From Dyadobacter luteus (GTDB lineage Bacteria; Bacteroidota; Bacteroidia; Cytophagales; Spirosomataceae): 39,307 nucleotides of DNA. Position 1 is the stretch's first letter, and each line of letters begins with the position of its first letter. Below the pieces are notes generated by a model. It was not told where the DNA came from. It saw nothing but the letters and a program-made list of their open reading frames with translations, and made no database searches. The stretch lies in assembly GCF_003383615.1 (NCBI RefSeq), contig NZ_QNUL01000040.1, forward strand, positions 1-39,307, given 5' to 3'. A program made the translations under genes and the position numbers. Positions 1-8,462 of this stretch are shown in pieces.

Positions 1-129
1 AGCATACGATAACGAGTTTGTTCATAAAAGGGCAGCGTAAATCATACGTTTTCCTTGACTTTGTCTTAGCTATCTCAGGGTGATATCCAGCCTTAAACCA
101 AAATCACACATATCTTCAGAGTACAACTA
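1..129. other. Left edge, no supportable gene
   Basis: A terminator follows at 130-159 on the + strand, so this stretch is probably the 3' end and trailer of a + strand gene lying outside the window. Two frames are open from the left edge: one closes at 38-40 (last residues AYDNEFVHKRAA) and one at 81-83. Neither tail is recognisable, so no gene is called. Confidence 0.3.
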
Positions 130-159
130 CCGGCACATATCGTATGTGCCGGTTTTTTT
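130..159 (+). terminator. Rho-independent terminator of the upstream gene
   Basis: A perfect 10-bp stem (130-139 pairing with 143-152, arm CCGGCACATA) with a 3-nt loop is followed by seven T residues at 153-159. The T run is only on the right, so it acts on + strand transcription entering from outside the window, and it isolates the susC promoter from that transcription. Confidence 0.9.
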
Positions 160-214
160 GTGCACCACAATTTTCCTTTTGTTAGTCAAGGATTATTTTT
201 TATCAAAAAATTTA

Positions 215-222
215 TATTTTTG
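215..222 (+). promoter_or_regulatory. Putative susC -7 promoter box
   Basis: TATTTTTG fits the Bacteroidota -7 consensus TAnnTTTG exactly. No good -33 TTG is found 19-21 bp upstream. Transcription would begin near 228-230, inside the palindrome at 224-243, leaving a leader of about 135 nt before the susC ATG. Confidence 0.5.
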
Positions 223-223
223 A

Positions 224-243
224 TTGAATGAACGTTCAATCAA
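224..243. promoter_or_regulatory. Palindromic operator, TetR type
   Basis: The sequence TTGAATGAACGTTCAATCAA is a 20-bp dyad centred between 233 and 234. The inner TGAACGTTCA is perfect, the flanking TTGA/TCAA pair, and only one position per arm is unpaired. Its size and symmetry are those of TetR-family operators. It begins 2 nt after the -7 box, so a bound repressor would cover the expected start site. The likely partner is the TetR-family protein encoded at 6935-7546 (inference). Confidence 0.7.
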
Positions 244-364
244 AATAACTTCATCATTCGTTAACATTCTCTTAACCTCCGACTGAGCGGCTTTAATGAA
301 TTTTGTCCTCCCAAAAGGCAACCACATCATTTGTTTCACAAAGTTTCCTTAAACTCTATTCATT

Positions 365-3300
365 ATGAATTACACTTTACAAGTAGGTTTGGGCAGTGTC
401 AGGCTAAGAAGAGCAATTATGCTCGGGATGGCAGTGCTGTTCAGTTTTTCTGGTTACGCGCAGGGAGTTACGATCTCCGGGCAGGTAACAGGCGGGAACA
501 ACGGCGAAGTTTTACCAGGTGTTAACATCCTGCTGAAAGGTACTCAGCGTGGTACTGTTACAGATGGAAACGGTAGTTACACTATTTCAGATGTCAATCC
601 GGGATCTGTGCTTGTATTTTCTTTTATTGGCTATAAAGCACAGGAGAAAGTTGTTGATAAGCGCAACAAGGTGGATGTCATTTTAGAAGTTGATGCTTCT
701 AATCTCCAGGAAGTAGTTGTAGTAGGATATGGTGCTCAGAAAAAGGAAAATCTTTCAGGTGCTGTTGACGTAGTGGACAGCAAAGTACTGCAGGCACGCC
801 CTATTCAGAATGTAGGGCAAGGCTTACAGGGGGCTGTTCCCAACCTGAACATTGATTTTGCAAGCGGTGAGCCGGGAAAAGCTCCGAATATCAACATTCG
901 TGGATTTACATCTATCAACGGTGGGAATCCGCTTATCCTCGTGGATAACGTTCCTGTAGATGCAGCTGAATTGAATTTCATTGCCCCATCAGATATCAAA
1001 ACAATTTCTGTACTGAAAGATGCTTCGTCTGCAGCCATTTATGGTGCTCGTGCAGCGTTTGGGGTGATTTTGATTACTACCAAGTCAGGGATGAAAGATG
1101 GAATGACGATCGACTATACCAACAACTTTTCGTGGGGTAAGCCTACTGTAATGCCTAATAAAATTACAGATCCTTACATCTATATGCGCCTGTTGGAAAC
1201 ATCAACCGACAACACACCCTGGGACAATGTAAACTATACGGACAGCCAGTATGCGTGGGCAAAAGACCGTTCGGATAATCCTGATGGTACAAACCCGGTA
1301 AGACTTAATCCGCTGGATAACTCATTGTACGAGTACATGGGTAACAGAGATTGGACAAAGCAGCTGGTAGACAACTTCACAGTTTCTCAACGTCACAATA
1401 TCTCGTTAGCTGGTAAATCTGGTAAAACAAGCTACTATTTGTCAGGAGCTTACGATTCTCAAAATGGCGCTTTGCGTATAGCTGAGGATAAATTCAATCG
1501 TTACACCACAAGAGGTAAGGTGAATTTTAAACCTTACAAATGGCTGTCGATTGGTAATAATACGTCCATTGCACTTACACAGAGAACGAGGCCCTATCAG
1601 CTTTCAATGCAAAATCTGTTTAACCTTTTTCCAACAAGCTGGGATAAAAACCCTGACGGAACATGGGCTAATACGGATGTAGGTCGTGAATCAGCGAGGC
1701 TGACAGATGGTGGAAGGTACGATCAGCGGAACAATATGTTTCAGACTACATTCAATACTGAACTCACTTTCTTTGAAGATGCATTACGCTTCAATGCAGA
1801 CTATACTGCTCGCAGAGAGAATATCAATTTAGCCGGAAATGAGTCAAAAATCCGTATTGGTTATGGCCCGGCTGATATTCGGGAGGAAGGAAATAACATC
1901 GCTTACCGCAGAGCTGACAATGTTACCTATTCTGTATTCAATGCTTATTCAACTTTCAATAAGCAATTTGGTAAGCAAAATGTAACTGCAGTTCTGGGTT
2001 ACAATCAGGAAGAAAGCCGTACTGAGTGGTTTAGATCACAAAGAGGAAATGTGATTTCAGCTTCACTTCCAAGCATAGGGCTTGCTACTGGGTTGATGCA
2101 GGTAGATGAAAAGGTAAAGGAATGGGCAATACGTGGAGCTTTTTACAGGCTTAATTACATCTACGACGATAAGTATATTCTTGAATTCAACGGACGCTAC
2201 GACGGATCTTCCAAATTTCCGAAAAACAAAAGATTCGGATTTTTTCCTTCAGTTTCAGGAGCGTGGAAGGTGGATGGAGAAGATTTCTGGAAGCCAATGG
2301 CTAATGTTGTAAATGCATTCAAAATTCGTGGTTCGTTTGGTTTGTTGGGTAATCAGTTTGTAAATGAGTACGGCTATATATCTGCTTTGGGTCGACCAGA
2401 CGAGAATGGCTATATAGCAGCCCTGGGCAGACAAGCTAATGACTATCTTATTGGAGGTGTTGTAGCACCGCAGGTGACTGCTCCTGCCTTGGTGTCAACC
2501 AATTATACCTGGGAAAAAGTTGCTTCCAGAAACATTGGAGTAGATCTAGGTTTTTTCCAGCAGAAAGTTACGGCTTCTTTCGATTATTATAGCCGAACCA
2601 CCAAAGGTATGCTGACTCCGGGTAAAGATCTTCCGGATGTATTAGGTGCAAAGGAGCCAAATGAAAACGCTGCTGATTTGGTGACGAATGGATGGGAGGT
2701 TTCATTGGGTTATGATAATGACTTCAATGTAGGTGGAAGCCCATTAAATTTCAGTGCGAAATTCAATTTGTCTGATAACCGTTCACGCATTACTTCTTTT
2801 GACAATCCTTCGGGTTCTATAACTCAATACTATAAAGGCATGCAGCTAGGTAGTATCTGGGGATTGAAAAGTGATGGATTTTTCCAAAACCAACAGGAAA
2901 TTGACGCCCTTGACCAATCACAGATGATACCATGGGGAGCACTTTCAATTGTACCGGGATGGCCAAAGTACCAGGATCTGGACGGAAATGGAAAGATCGA
3001 AAAAGGGACGACAGTGGATAACCCAAAGGATTTGTCGGTAATTGGAAATATGTTGCCACGCCTGCGTTTTGGGGTGAATCTGGGAGCAGATTGGAAAGGC
3101 TTTGACGTTCGTGCCTTCATACAGGGTATTGGCAAAATGGATTACTATCCTCTTAATTACCTGTATTGGGGCTTCTACCAGCAACCCTATGCCGGTGGAT
3201 ACGAACACTTGCTTGATTTCTATCGTGGAACAGCTGACAGTGATGTGCAACGTGCCAAACATTCGCAGGCTTATCTGGATGCGGGCCTTGCAGATGCAAA

Positions 3301-3676
3301 CACCAATGCAAAATTCCCGGTATTACAATCCTGGTTGGCAGACAGAAACCTTGGTGAGCGTATAGATCAGGCACAAGGATTAGCAGTGCCGCAAACCAAA
3401 TACATGCTGAGCGGCGCGTATTTGCGTCTTAAAAATCTGACTATAGGATATACGCTGCCATCACGTCTGACAGAGAGAATTAAAATTGCCCGTATGAGAG
3501 TGTACGCAAGTGGAGAAAATCTGGGTGAAATTTCAAAAGTGAAAAAATTCTTTGATCCTGAATCTATCACTGATAATGTCGATAAAGTAGATCCGAACAA
3601 ACAGACTTCAAGCGGATGGGGATATGCCTACCCGTTCCAAAGACGCTATTCATTCGGTTTGGAAATTCAGTTCTAA
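365..3676 (+). CDS. SusC/RagA family TonB-linked outer membrane transporter
   Basis: This is a TonB-dependent outer-membrane importer, 1103 aa, of the size usual for SusC. A signal peptide ends near AQ (residues 32-33). A carboxypeptidase-like regulatory domain follows (about 36-112), then a TonB-box-like EVVVVGYG (116-123), the plug domain (about 124-240, with LKDASSAAIYGARA) and a long 22-strand-type barrel ending in an aromatic residue (EIQF). There is no extra N-terminal signalling (STN) domain, so it probably does not talk to an ECF sigma/anti-sigma pair; regulation is more likely through the TetR operator upstream. It is followed 9 nt later by susD. ATG at 365 is chosen because it gives a complete signal peptide; ATG at 419 would remove the charged n-region. 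A tandem GYIxALGR motif pair lies in the barrel (DNA about 2372-2430). The substrate cannot be read from the sequence, although the neighbouring phosphodiesterase-type enzyme hints at a phosphorylated compound. Confidence 0.95.
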   Translation: MNYTLQVGLGSVRLRRAIMLGMAVLFSFSGYAQGVTISGQVTGGNNGEVLPGVNILLKGTQRGTVTDGNGSYTISDVNPGSVLVFSFIGYKAQEKVVDKRNKVDVILEVDASNLQEVVVVGYGAQKKENLSGAVDVVDSKVLQARPIQNVGQGLQGAVPNLNIDFASGEPGKAPNINIRGFTSINGGNPLILVDNVPVDAAELNFIAPSDIKTISVLKDASSAAIYGARAAFGVILITTKSGMKDGMTIDYTNNFSWGKPTVMPNKITDPYIYMRLLETSTDNTPWDNVNYTDSQYAWAKDRSDNPDGTNPVRLNPLDNSLYEYMGNRDWTKQLVDNFTVSQRHNISLAGKSGKTSYYLSGAYDSQNGALRIAEDKFNRYTTRGKVNFKPYKWLSIGNNTSIALTQRTRPYQLSMQNLFNLFPTSWDKNPDGTWANTDVGRESARLTDGGRYDQRNNMFQTTFNTELTFFEDALRFNADYTARRENINLAGNESKIRIGYGPADIREEGNNIAYRRADNVTYSVFNAYSTFNKQFGKQNVTAVLGYNQEESRTEWFRSQRGNVISASLPSIGLATGLMQVDEKVKEWAIRGAFYRLNYIYDDKYILEFNGRYDGSSKFPKNKRFGFFPSVSGAWKVDGEDFWKPMANVVNAFKIRGSFGLLGNQFVNEYGYISALGRPDENGYIAALGRQANDYLIGGVVAPQVTAPALVSTNYTWEKVASRNIGVDLGFFQQKVTASFDYYSRTTKGMLTPGKDLPDVLGAKEPNENAADLVTNGWEVSLGYDNDFNVGGSPLNFSAKFNLSDNRSRITSFDNPSGSITQYYKGMQLGSIWGLKSDGFFQNQQEIDALDQSQMIPWGALSIVPGWPKYQDLDGNGKIEKGTTVDNPKDLSVIGNMLPRLRFGVNLGADWKGFDVRAFIQGIGKMDYYPLNYLYWGFYQQPYAGGYEHLLDFYRGTADSDVQRAKHSQAYLDAGLADANTNAKFPVLQSWLADRNLGERIDQAQGLAVPQTKYMLSGAYLRLKNLTIGYTLPSRLTERIKIARMRVYASGENLGEISKVKKFFDPESITDNVDKVDPNKQTSSGWGYAYPFQRRYSFGLEIQF

Positions 3677-3697
3677 TTTTTCTTAATGATAATCAGC

Positions 3698-5506
3698 ATG
3701 AAAAAATATATTCATATCTCTCTTTTTGTGTCGATGTTGCTCTTTACAGGTTGCAACGACGATTTTCTAGAACGCTTTCCTGAAACAGAAATTTCAAAAG
3801 AAAATTTCTTCAACAGTGCTGAGGACCTTGAAACGTATATGTACAGTCTATACAACTTTCCTGGTGTAGGGATTTATGTAGAAGATGCATCTACTGACAA
3901 TTCTCCAACAACTGGTGTGACTGAGATCAAAAGCATGATGGTAGGAACTCCTTCTGCTGCCACTATAAATAGTGGCTGGACCTGGGATCAGCTCAGAGGC
4001 ATTAACTACTTCCTGGATAATTTCAGAAAAGCGCAAATCAGCGAGGAAGCTTTAAATCACTATGAAGGCGTGGCCAGATTTTTCAGAGCCCGATTTTATA
4101 TGGAGAAAGTGAAAAGATATTCAGACGTTCCCTGGTACGAACACGCGATGGAAACAAATGATGATGGACTGAAAAAACCACGTGATCCAAGGACGCTGAT
4201 TGTTGACAAGATCTTTGAAGATTATGAATTTGCAAGTCAACATGTGCGTGATTTTTCTGCCCAAAGCGCAAGTAATTCTGAAAATCGCACTGGAGCTGTT
4301 AATAAGTCTGTGGTGTTGGCTTTTAAAGCAAGACATGCTCTTTATGAAGCGACATATCGAAAGTATCATAGTGAACTTTCTTTGCAATCTACAGCGAATA
4401 AGTACTTGCAAATTGCCAGAGACGCTTCAAAGCAAATTATAGATGGAGGTAAATATCAGCTTCATAACGACTATGCAGGACTTTTCAATAGTAGCGCATT
4501 GGAATCCAACAAAGAGGTTATTTTGGGGGTATTCAGCGAACAGGACAAACGTAACAGTGGCTGGTGGGGAGCATTTATGTTTGGTAACTATGAGGCAAGT
4601 CCTGCAAGAGATCTGGTTCAAAGCTATCTCATGAAAGATGGTACGCCATATACTAACAAGGCTGGTTACAATACTAACTTGTTTGTGGAGGAATTTAAGG
4701 ATCGGGATCCACGAATGTCGTACACCTTGGCCTATCCGGGCTGGGAATTGGTGAATAATACTACCTATTCGCAGGGAGCGGGAGTATATGTACAGCAATT
4801 TGCCAAAAATCAATCAGGTTATCACCAATTGAAAGGATTCGTCAATGTACGTGATGTTGCAGTGGCGAATAGTCTGGATGTGCCTGTTGTAAGATTTGCC
4901 GAGGTACTGCTTACCTATGCTGAGGCTAAAGCTGAACTGAATGAGTTAACACAAGGCGATCTTGATTTATCAATCAATAAACTTCGTGCGAGAGCTTCTA
5001 TGCCAAACCTGACTATGACGCCTGTTGCAGACGCTGTTTTGAAGGCTCAGTATCCGCTTGTAACAGGAGGCAATGCAGCTATTTTGCTTGAAATCAGAAG
5101 AGAACGCCGTGTTGAGTTGGCTATGGAAGGTTTCAGGTTTGATGATCTGATGCGTTGGGGCGCAGGAAAACTCATCGAAAAGGAACCGGAAGGATTGTAT
5201 TTCCCGGGCCTGGGTAAATATGACCTGACAGGCGACAATGTTGATGATGTAAAACTGATTCCGTTGTCTGAATCAATACCGGAAGAAAAAGACAAAGAGG
5301 CGAATTCATTGGGTAAGAAACTGGTGTATTACCGCGTAGGGGCAGTTGGAAGTGATGCTTCATTTTTCCTGAAAAACGGAACAAGTGGTACCATTGTAAC
5401 AGATCCTGAACGTGGTACTTTCCAGGAGCCTAAATACTATTATCGACCAGTTCCGCAAGCACAGGTGACTTTAAATCCGGCCCTGTCACAGATATTTGGC
5501 TGGTAA
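3698..5506 (+). CDS. SusD/RagB family nutrient-binding lipoprotein
   Basis: This is the surface lipoprotein that lids the SusC barrel and captures substrate. The chosen start is MKKYIH at 3698 because it gives a classical lipoprotein signal with lipobox LFTGC (Cys19). An in-frame ATG at 3686 would add MIIS. The N-terminal TPR-like SusD domain is followed by the C-terminal RagB/SusD domain, with VVRFAEVLLTYAEAKAE and LEIRRERRVELAMEGFRF as the clearest family signatures. Its 602 aa is normal to slightly long. It lies directly after susC and is almost certainly co-transcribed with it. A strong hairpin follows the stop codon. Confidence 0.95.
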   Translation: MKKYIHISLFVSMLLFTGCNDDFLERFPETEISKENFFNSAEDLETYMYSLYNFPGVGIYVEDASTDNSPTTGVTEIKSMMVGTPSAATINSGWTWDQLRGINYFLDNFRKAQISEEALNHYEGVARFFRARFYMEKVKRYSDVPWYEHAMETNDDGLKKPRDPRTLIVDKIFEDYEFASQHVRDFSAQSASNSENRTGAVNKSVVLAFKARHALYEATYRKYHSELSLQSTANKYLQIARDASKQIIDGGKYQLHNDYAGLFNSSALESNKEVILGVFSEQDKRNSGWWGAFMFGNYEASPARDLVQSYLMKDGTPYTNKAGYNTNLFVEEFKDRDPRMSYTLAYPGWELVNNTTYSQGAGVYVQQFAKNQSGYHQLKGFVNVRDVAVANSLDVPVVRFAEVLLTYAEAKAELNELTQGDLDLSINKLRARASMPNLTMTPVADAVLKAQYPLVTGGNAAILLEIRRERRVELAMEGFRFDDLMRWGAGKLIEKEPEGLYFPGLGKYDLTGDNVDDVKLIPLSESIPEEKDKEANSLGKKLVYYRVGAVGSDASFFLKNGTSGTIVTDPERGTFQEPKYYYRPVPQAQVTLNPALSQIFGW

Positions 5507-5519
5507 AACCAAAACATAG

Positions 5520-5559
5520 ATTGAGAACCGTTTGCTTTTTCAGCAAATTGGGTCTCAAT
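5520..5559 (+). other. Intercistronic hairpin after susD
   Basis: A long imperfect stem-loop: ATTGAGA (5520-5526) pairs with TCTCAAT (5553-5559) and TTTGCT (5531-5536) pairs with AGCAAA (5542-5547), with small mismatches between and a T-rich loop. No clean T run follows, so it is probably a processing or stability hairpin, or a partial terminator that lowers expression of the downstream enzyme relative to susCD, rather than a full stop. Confidence 0.55.
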
Positions 5560-5602
5560 TTGTATACGCACTTCACTTTTTGTTTATCCTAACCAAAGTA
5601 AA

Positions 5603-6853
5603 ATGACCTATCTGAAACCTAAATTATTGCTATTATTTTCCCTGTTATCATTAGGTGTAAATGCGCAATCTGATAAGAAGAAAGCACTTTTTGTAATCGT
5701 AGATGGAATTTCTGCCGAACAGCTCCGTAAAGTTTCGACTCCTAATCTGGATGCTATTTCCAAAGTCGGAGGTTTTACGAAAGCATATGTTGGTGGAGAG
5801 GTGAAATCATATAGTCAAACCCCGACTATTTCAGCGGTGGGTTATAATAGTCTGCTTACATCCACCTGGGTGAACAAGCATAATGTCTGGGATAACGATA
5901 TTAAAGATCCTAACTACCATTATTGGACTATATTCAGGTTTTTTCAGGAAGCTTATCCTGCGAAACGAACAGCCGTTTTTTCAACCTGGCTCGACAACCG
6001 TACCAAGTTGATCGGAACGGGATTGCCGCAAACTGATCATTTACAGGTACATTATGCTTTCGATGGTTTTGAGTTGGATACGATTAACTTACCTCACGAC
6101 AAGGAAGCGGAATACATTCATCAGATTGATGAAAAAGTAGTAGATGAGGCAGCAAGGTATATTGCCGACGAAGCGCCGGATCTTTCATGGGTTTACCTTG
6201 AATACACGGATGATATGGGTCATAAATATGGAAACAGTGAACGTTTCAATAAAGCAATCGGATATATGGACGCGCAAATGGGACGGTTGTGGAAAGCGAT
6301 TCAATATCGTGAAAAGACTTTTGGAGAAGATTGGCAGATCTTTATCACAACAGATCACGGTCGTAGCGAACCAACAGGTCAAAATCATGGAGGACAGTCA
6401 GCTGCAGAGCGTAGTACGTGGATTGTAACGAATGCGAAGGGTTTGAATAGCTATTTTCAGGGGAAAGCAGGTATACAGCACGTACCCGGAATCGTCGATA
6501 TTATGCCAACTATATCCCGACATCTTGAAATCCCGATCAAAAAAGAACAGGCGATGGAGCTGGATGGTGCTGCTCTGACAGGTAAACTCTCGGTATTGTG
6601 GCCAACTGCTAAAAAAGAAGGAGATCAAATTAGCGTAACATGGAAATCAGTGGATAGCGAGGGAGATGTGAAAGTATGGTTAACTACAACCAACAAATTT
6701 GAAGAGGGGGGAAGTGATCATTATTTGCTGATGAAACAGGTGCCGGTAAAAGACGAAAAAGTGGTGATGGATGTCAAAAAGCTGCCCAAAGGATTTTATA
6801 AAATCGTTGTGGAAGGTAAATACAACACGGTAAACAAGTGGATTGTAGAATAA
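5603..6853 (+). CDS. Secreted alkaline phosphatase-superfamily phosphodiesterase (NPP-like)
   Basis: The enzyme is 416 aa with a signal peptide ending at NAQ (about residue 22), so it is periplasmic or exported. It belongs to the type I phosphodiesterase/nucleotide pyrophosphatase branch of the alkaline phosphatase superfamily. Visible metal-site residues are Asp34 (VDGI), the likely nucleophile Thr75 in TPTIS, Asp203/Asp204 with His207 (TDDMGH), Asp251-His252 (TTDHG) and His262 (NHGG). A small beta-rich C-terminal part (about 330-416) follows the catalytic domain. It hydrolyses a phosphomono- or diester; the substrate is not known. It is third in the susC-susD cluster and probably releases phosphate from the imported compound or prepares it for import. 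Confidence 0.88.
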   Translation: MTYLKPKLLLLFSLLSLGVNAQSDKKKALFVIVDGISAEQLRKVSTPNLDAISKVGGFTKAYVGGEVKSYSQTPTISAVGYNSLLTSTWVNKHNVWDNDIKDPNYHYWTIFRFFQEAYPAKRTAVFSTWLDNRTKLIGTGLPQTDHLQVHYAFDGFELDTINLPHDKEAEYIHQIDEKVVDEAARYIADEAPDLSWVYLEYTDDMGHKYGNSERFNKAIGYMDAQMGRLWKAIQYREKTFGEDWQIFITTDHGRSEPTGQNHGGQSAAERSTWIVTNAKGLNSYFQGKAGIQHVPGIVDIMPTISRHLEIPIKKEQAMELDGAALTGKLSVLWPTAKKEGDQISVTWKSVDSEGDVKVWLTTTNKFEEGGSDHYLLMKQVPVKDEKVVMDVKKLPKGFYKIVVEGKYNTVNKWIVE

Positions 6854-6859
6854 AAGAGG

Positions 6860-6873
6860 TGTTCGGTTGAACA
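6860..6873. promoter_or_regulatory. Inverted repeat upstream of tetR-type gene
   Basis: TGTTCGGTTGAACA is a perfect 5-bp inverted repeat (TGTTC/GAACA) around a 4-nt centre. It lies just upstream of the -33 box of the regulator gene. The GAAC/GTTC half-sites resemble the core of the operator before susC, but the spacing differs, so a role in autoregulation is only possible. Confidence 0.35.
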
Positions 6874-6876
6874 GAC

Positions 6877-6907
6877 TTTGTGTTGTTAAAAAAGAAAAAT
6901 ACCTTCG
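6877..6907 (+). promoter_or_regulatory. Putative promoter of the TetR regulator
   Basis: TTTG (6877-6880), a 19-bp spacer and TACCTTCG (6900-6907, one mismatch to TAnnTTTG) match the Bacteroidota promoter layout. The expected start is about 20 nt before the ATG at 6935. The regulator can therefore be made independently of the susC transcript. Confidence 0.5.
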
Positions 6908-6934
6908 CTTTTGAAGTTTTAACCCTCTACATCA

Positions 6935-7546
6935 ATGGGAAGAAAAAGTCTGAAAGAGACGCGGCAGAAAGAAATTATCAAAGTGTTCTATAAACTAGCC
7001 AAAAAAGAAGGGCTGGAAAATACTTCCATTGCGAAAATCGCGAAGGAAATGGATATCAATCCGAGTCTGGTGATACACTATTTTCAAACTCGGGAAGATC
7101 TCACCTATGGATTGATAGACTATCTCCTTGATAAATATCAGCTCATTTATAAAGTCGGCAGTAAAATACAGGCCAATTCTCAGGCGGCTCTTCTTGAAAT
7201 TGTTGATAACATCTTTTCTAAAAAATGGAATACGTTATTCGATGACGGACTTTTTTACAGCTGTTATTCGCTCACATTCAGAGAACCGAAGATCAGAGAA
7301 CTATATAAAAGCATCCTGGATGCTCTGCGTAAAAAGCTGAGTGAGCATATAGCACAATGCCACAAAGAGGGCTTGATCAATGTAGAAGACCCGGATCAGA
7401 TTGCGGACGATATTTTCGTGCTGGTGGATGGTGCTTACTTTTATCTTAGTCTGGTGACGGATAAAAAGGATTATGAGAAACGTATTCAGAAGTATAAGCA
7501 GCGGGCTATTGCTATGCTTCGACTGCCTGCGTCAATTCCTGCCTGA
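6935..7546 (+). CDS. TetR/AcrR family transcriptional regulator
   Basis: A 203-aa one-component repressor. The N-terminal TetR DNA-binding domain has its helix-turn-helix at about residues 29-52 (TSIAKIAKEMDINPSLVIHYF), followed by a helical ligand-binding and dimerisation domain of unknown ligand. It is the last gene of the susC cluster and is probably the protein that binds the palindrome at 224-243 (inference from co-location and operator type). If so, induction would be by a small molecule, unlike the ECF or hybrid two-component systems usual for Sus-type loci. Its 3' end overlaps the convergent gene at 7532 by 15 bp. Confidence 0.93.
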   Translation: MGRKSLKETRQKEIIKVFYKLAKKEGLENTSIAKIAKEMDINPSLVIHYFQTREDLTYGLIDYLLDKYQLIYKVGSKIQANSQAALLEIVDNIFSKKWNTLFDDGLFYSCYSLTFREPKIRELYKSILDALRKKLSEHIAQCHKEGLINVEDPDQIADDIFVLVDGAYFYLSLVTDKKDYEKRIQKYKQRAIAMLRLPASIPA

Positions 7547-7792
7547 GATATCTGTAAATCGTTTGGCCATCGCATAAATCCCGATTCCAAGCCATATGAC
7601 ATTAACAGCGATATTTGGTTTGTCTTTTTCATAAACAGAAACAATGATCAGACCGATGGCTCCTAATGCATTGAGACTGTGGAAAATGTAACTACTTGAT
7701 TTTAATCGCCCGGTGCTAAGAAGAAAATAGGAAAATACATAAAAAACTACACCCAGCCAGCCGGCGGTTTCAGTCAGCATTTGTTCATTCAT
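7532..7792 (-). CDS. Small membrane protein, CBU_0592-like
   Basis: An 86-aa protein with three predicted membrane helices (about 10-28, 37-54, 60-76) and the layout of the CBU_0592 domain family: GWLGVVFYVFSYFLLSTGR near the N-terminus and a central SYIFHSLNALGAIGL. Function is not known for the family. It overlaps the 3' end of the TetR gene by 15 bp in the convergent direction. An inverted repeat (AGGATTTT 7801-7808 / AAAATCCT 7831-7838) lies just upstream of the start. Confidence 0.8.
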   Translation of the reverse strand: MNEQMLTETAGWLGVVFYVFSYFLLSTGRLKSSSYIFHSLNALGAIGLIIVSVYEKDKPNIAVNVIWLGIGIYAMAKRFTDISGRN

Positions 7793-7842
7793 AACATCAC
7801 AGGATTTTGCTTATGTAGTAGCCACTCAATAAAATCCTAAAG

Positions 7843-7886
7843 TAAAAATAGCAACCCGTTTTATGCAGGTTGCTATTTTATTTTTT
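7843..7886. terminator. Bidirectional-looking terminator
   Basis: TAAAAATAGCAACC (7843-7856) pairs with GGTTGCTATTTTA (7868-7880) around an 11-nt loop, with T residues to the right and A residues within the left arm. It sits just after the end of the - strand lipoprotein gene at 7912 and is its likely terminator. The T tract at 7881-7886 would also stop + strand read-through. Confidence 0.75.
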
Positions 7887-7911
7887 CGTTATGTACAGTA
7901 GTGAAACAGGG

Positions 7912-8358
7912 TCAGTTCAGGAGTGCATCTCTCTTTTTAACAAAGATTGCCTTTGTTTTTTCAAGCTTTGTTTTTTCCAGAGCCGATGCTTTTTTGATTT
8001 CCTCATCCAGGCGGTTGATCTCGTTGGTGATTGAATCATATTCTCTTTTTGCAGCAGCATCCAGTTTGCTGACTTTGCTATCCAGTGCTTCAGAAGTTTT
8101 GGCGGCGGCTGCTTTTACATCAGCAATAGCACCTTTCCCTGCTTCTTTTACATCCGACGCAACATCCTGCGCAGCTTCTTTTACGTCGGTGGCTACATCA
8201 CTGGCTACATCCTTAGCGTCAGACGCACCTTCTTTAATATCCGCAGACACCGCTGCTGTAGCTTCTTTGGTTTCCTGCTCAGCTTTTTTCGAGCAAGAGG
8301 TCAGTGCAAATGCACTGATTAGTAAAGCAAATCCAACATTGAGAGTGATCTTTCTCAT
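7912..8358 (-). CDS. Lipoprotein with LEA/YtxH-like amphipathic repeats
   Basis: A 148-aa lipoprotein: signal with lipobox LTSC (Cys22), then an Ala/Asp/Lys/Val-rich stretch (about 38-90) built from repeated DVxSDVxxxVKEA units of about 11 residues, and a C-terminal charged coiled coil (about 95-143). The repeats resemble late-embryogenesis-abundant or YtxH-type stress proteins and should form a long amphipathic helix in the periplasm. No catalytic motif is seen. A stress or envelope-protection role is an inference from composition only. A long reading frame on the opposite strand is a shadow of the repeats. Confidence 0.82.
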   Translation of the reverse strand: MRKITLNVGFALLISAFALTSCSKKAEQETKEATAAVSADIKEGASDAKDVASDVATDVKEAAQDVASDVKEAGKGAIADVKAAAAKTSEALDSKVSKLDAAAKREYDSITNEINRLDEEIKKASALEKTKLEKTKAIFVKKRDALLN

Positions 8359-8462
8359 TTACTTTAAGGTTTATGTTTTTCCAACTGATTCTAAAAAATC
8401 TGTGATTCAGATTAATTCCAGCATTGGACGCAAAATCAGTTATAAGTAACAGGAACAAAACC

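Noticed and set aside
4427..4813. 128-aa - strand frame inside susD
   Set aside because: Antisense to SusD, with no signal peptide, domain or promoter support.
7901..8449. 182-aa frame on the + strand rich in Ser/Ala
   Set aside because: It is the antisense shadow of the repetitive lipoprotein gene at 7912-8358, whose signal peptide and lipobox are clear. The low-complexity repeats keep the opposite frame open.
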